A DNA stretch of 5,699 bases, taken from the NCBI GenBank assembly GCA_027346925.1, contig DAIERH010000155.1, positions 1-5,699 of the forward strand, read 5' to 3'. Every line of letters begins with the position of its first letter. Position 1 is the stretch's first letter. Below, one piece after another: positions 5,647 through 5,699 of this stretch. The stretch comes from Geobacter sp. (lineage in GTDB: Bacteria > Desulfobacterota > Desulfuromonadia > Geobacterales > Pseudopelobacteraceae). Below the pieces are notes generated by a model. The model made no database searches. It saw only the letters and a program-made list of their open reading frames with translations, and was not told the DNA's origin. The translations under genes were made by a program, and so were the position numbers.

Positions 5647-5699
5647 ATGAAGATTGGGAAAATACGCGGTCAAAACGATAGTGCGGTAATCTTGATCGG
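5647..5699 (+). CDS. Possible start of an unidentified gene, running off the window
   Basis: An ATG at 5647 opens a frame of 17 codons to the window edge, MKIGKIRGQNDSAVILI, preceded by a purine-rich GGAGAGAGG (about 5631-5639) with a suitable 7-nt spacer. The peptide is too short for me to recognise. It begins 32 nt after the strong terminator, so it needs either read-through past that terminator or a promoter within the short gap. A second ATG at 5643 in another frame stops after 12 codons. This is a hypothesis from a ribosome site plus open frame, not a firm gene. Confidence 0.35.
   Translation, partial: MKIGKIRGQNDSAVILI

Noticed and set aside
1..5699. CRISPR array, tRNA or rRNA gene, phage or toxin-antitoxin genes
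   Set aside because: No regularly spaced repeats, cloverleaf with a CCA-type acceptor, rRNA segments, or recognisable phage or toxin proteins were seen on either strand.

Overview
The window is a GC-rich, densely coding bacterial stretch with four recognisable genes. The gene types suggest a Geobacter-like member of the Desulfuromonadia/Deltaproteobacteria: an EAL-HDOD signalling protein, an ABC-F ATPase, an aspartase of the fumarase/aspartase superfamily and a stand-alone NifU C-terminal (Nfu) protein. This taxonomic guess rests on gene content and composition only and is moderate at best.

Layout. Positions 23-1276 (minus strand) encode an EAL-HDOD protein of 417 aa whose EAL domain keeps most metal-ligand motifs but has lost the conserved loop-6 sequence. 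A 199-bp AT-richer gap (1277-1475) separates it from a divergent plus-strand cluster. That cluster is an ABC-F ATPase (1476-3485), an aspartate ammonia-lyase (3498-4901, starting 12 nt after the ATPase stop and using a Shine-Dalgarno that overlaps that stop) and, after 77 nt, a 73-aa Nfu-type Fe-S protein (4979-5200). Two tandem hairpins, the second a textbook intrinsic terminator, close the cluster at 5207-5272. The rest (5273-5699) has no recognisable gene. It holds a run of inverted repeats, a promoter-like sequence, a strong two-tier terminator (5568-5614) and a possible start of a further gene at 5647 that runs off the window.

The most notable signal lies inside the ABC-F gene. A palindromic element of about 103 bp (3082-3184) with imperfect terminal inverted repeats is bracketed by a perfect 8-bp direct repeat (CGAATCCG at 3074-3081 and 3185-3192). 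Element plus one repeat copy is 111 bp, exactly 37 codons, so the reading frame is kept. The result is a serine-rich insert between the second ATPase domain and the C-terminal coiled coil. It looks like a MITE- or RPE-like element domesticated, or at least tolerated, as protein-coding sequence. The second point of interest is the structured non-coding tail, which could be a small RNA or an attenuated leader of the next gene.

The genes do not form an obvious single pathway. Aspartase makes fumarate and ammonium from aspartate, ABC-F proteins act on the ribosome, Nfu delivers or scaffolds Fe-S clusters, and the divergent EAL-HDOD protein belongs to c-di-GMP-type signalling.
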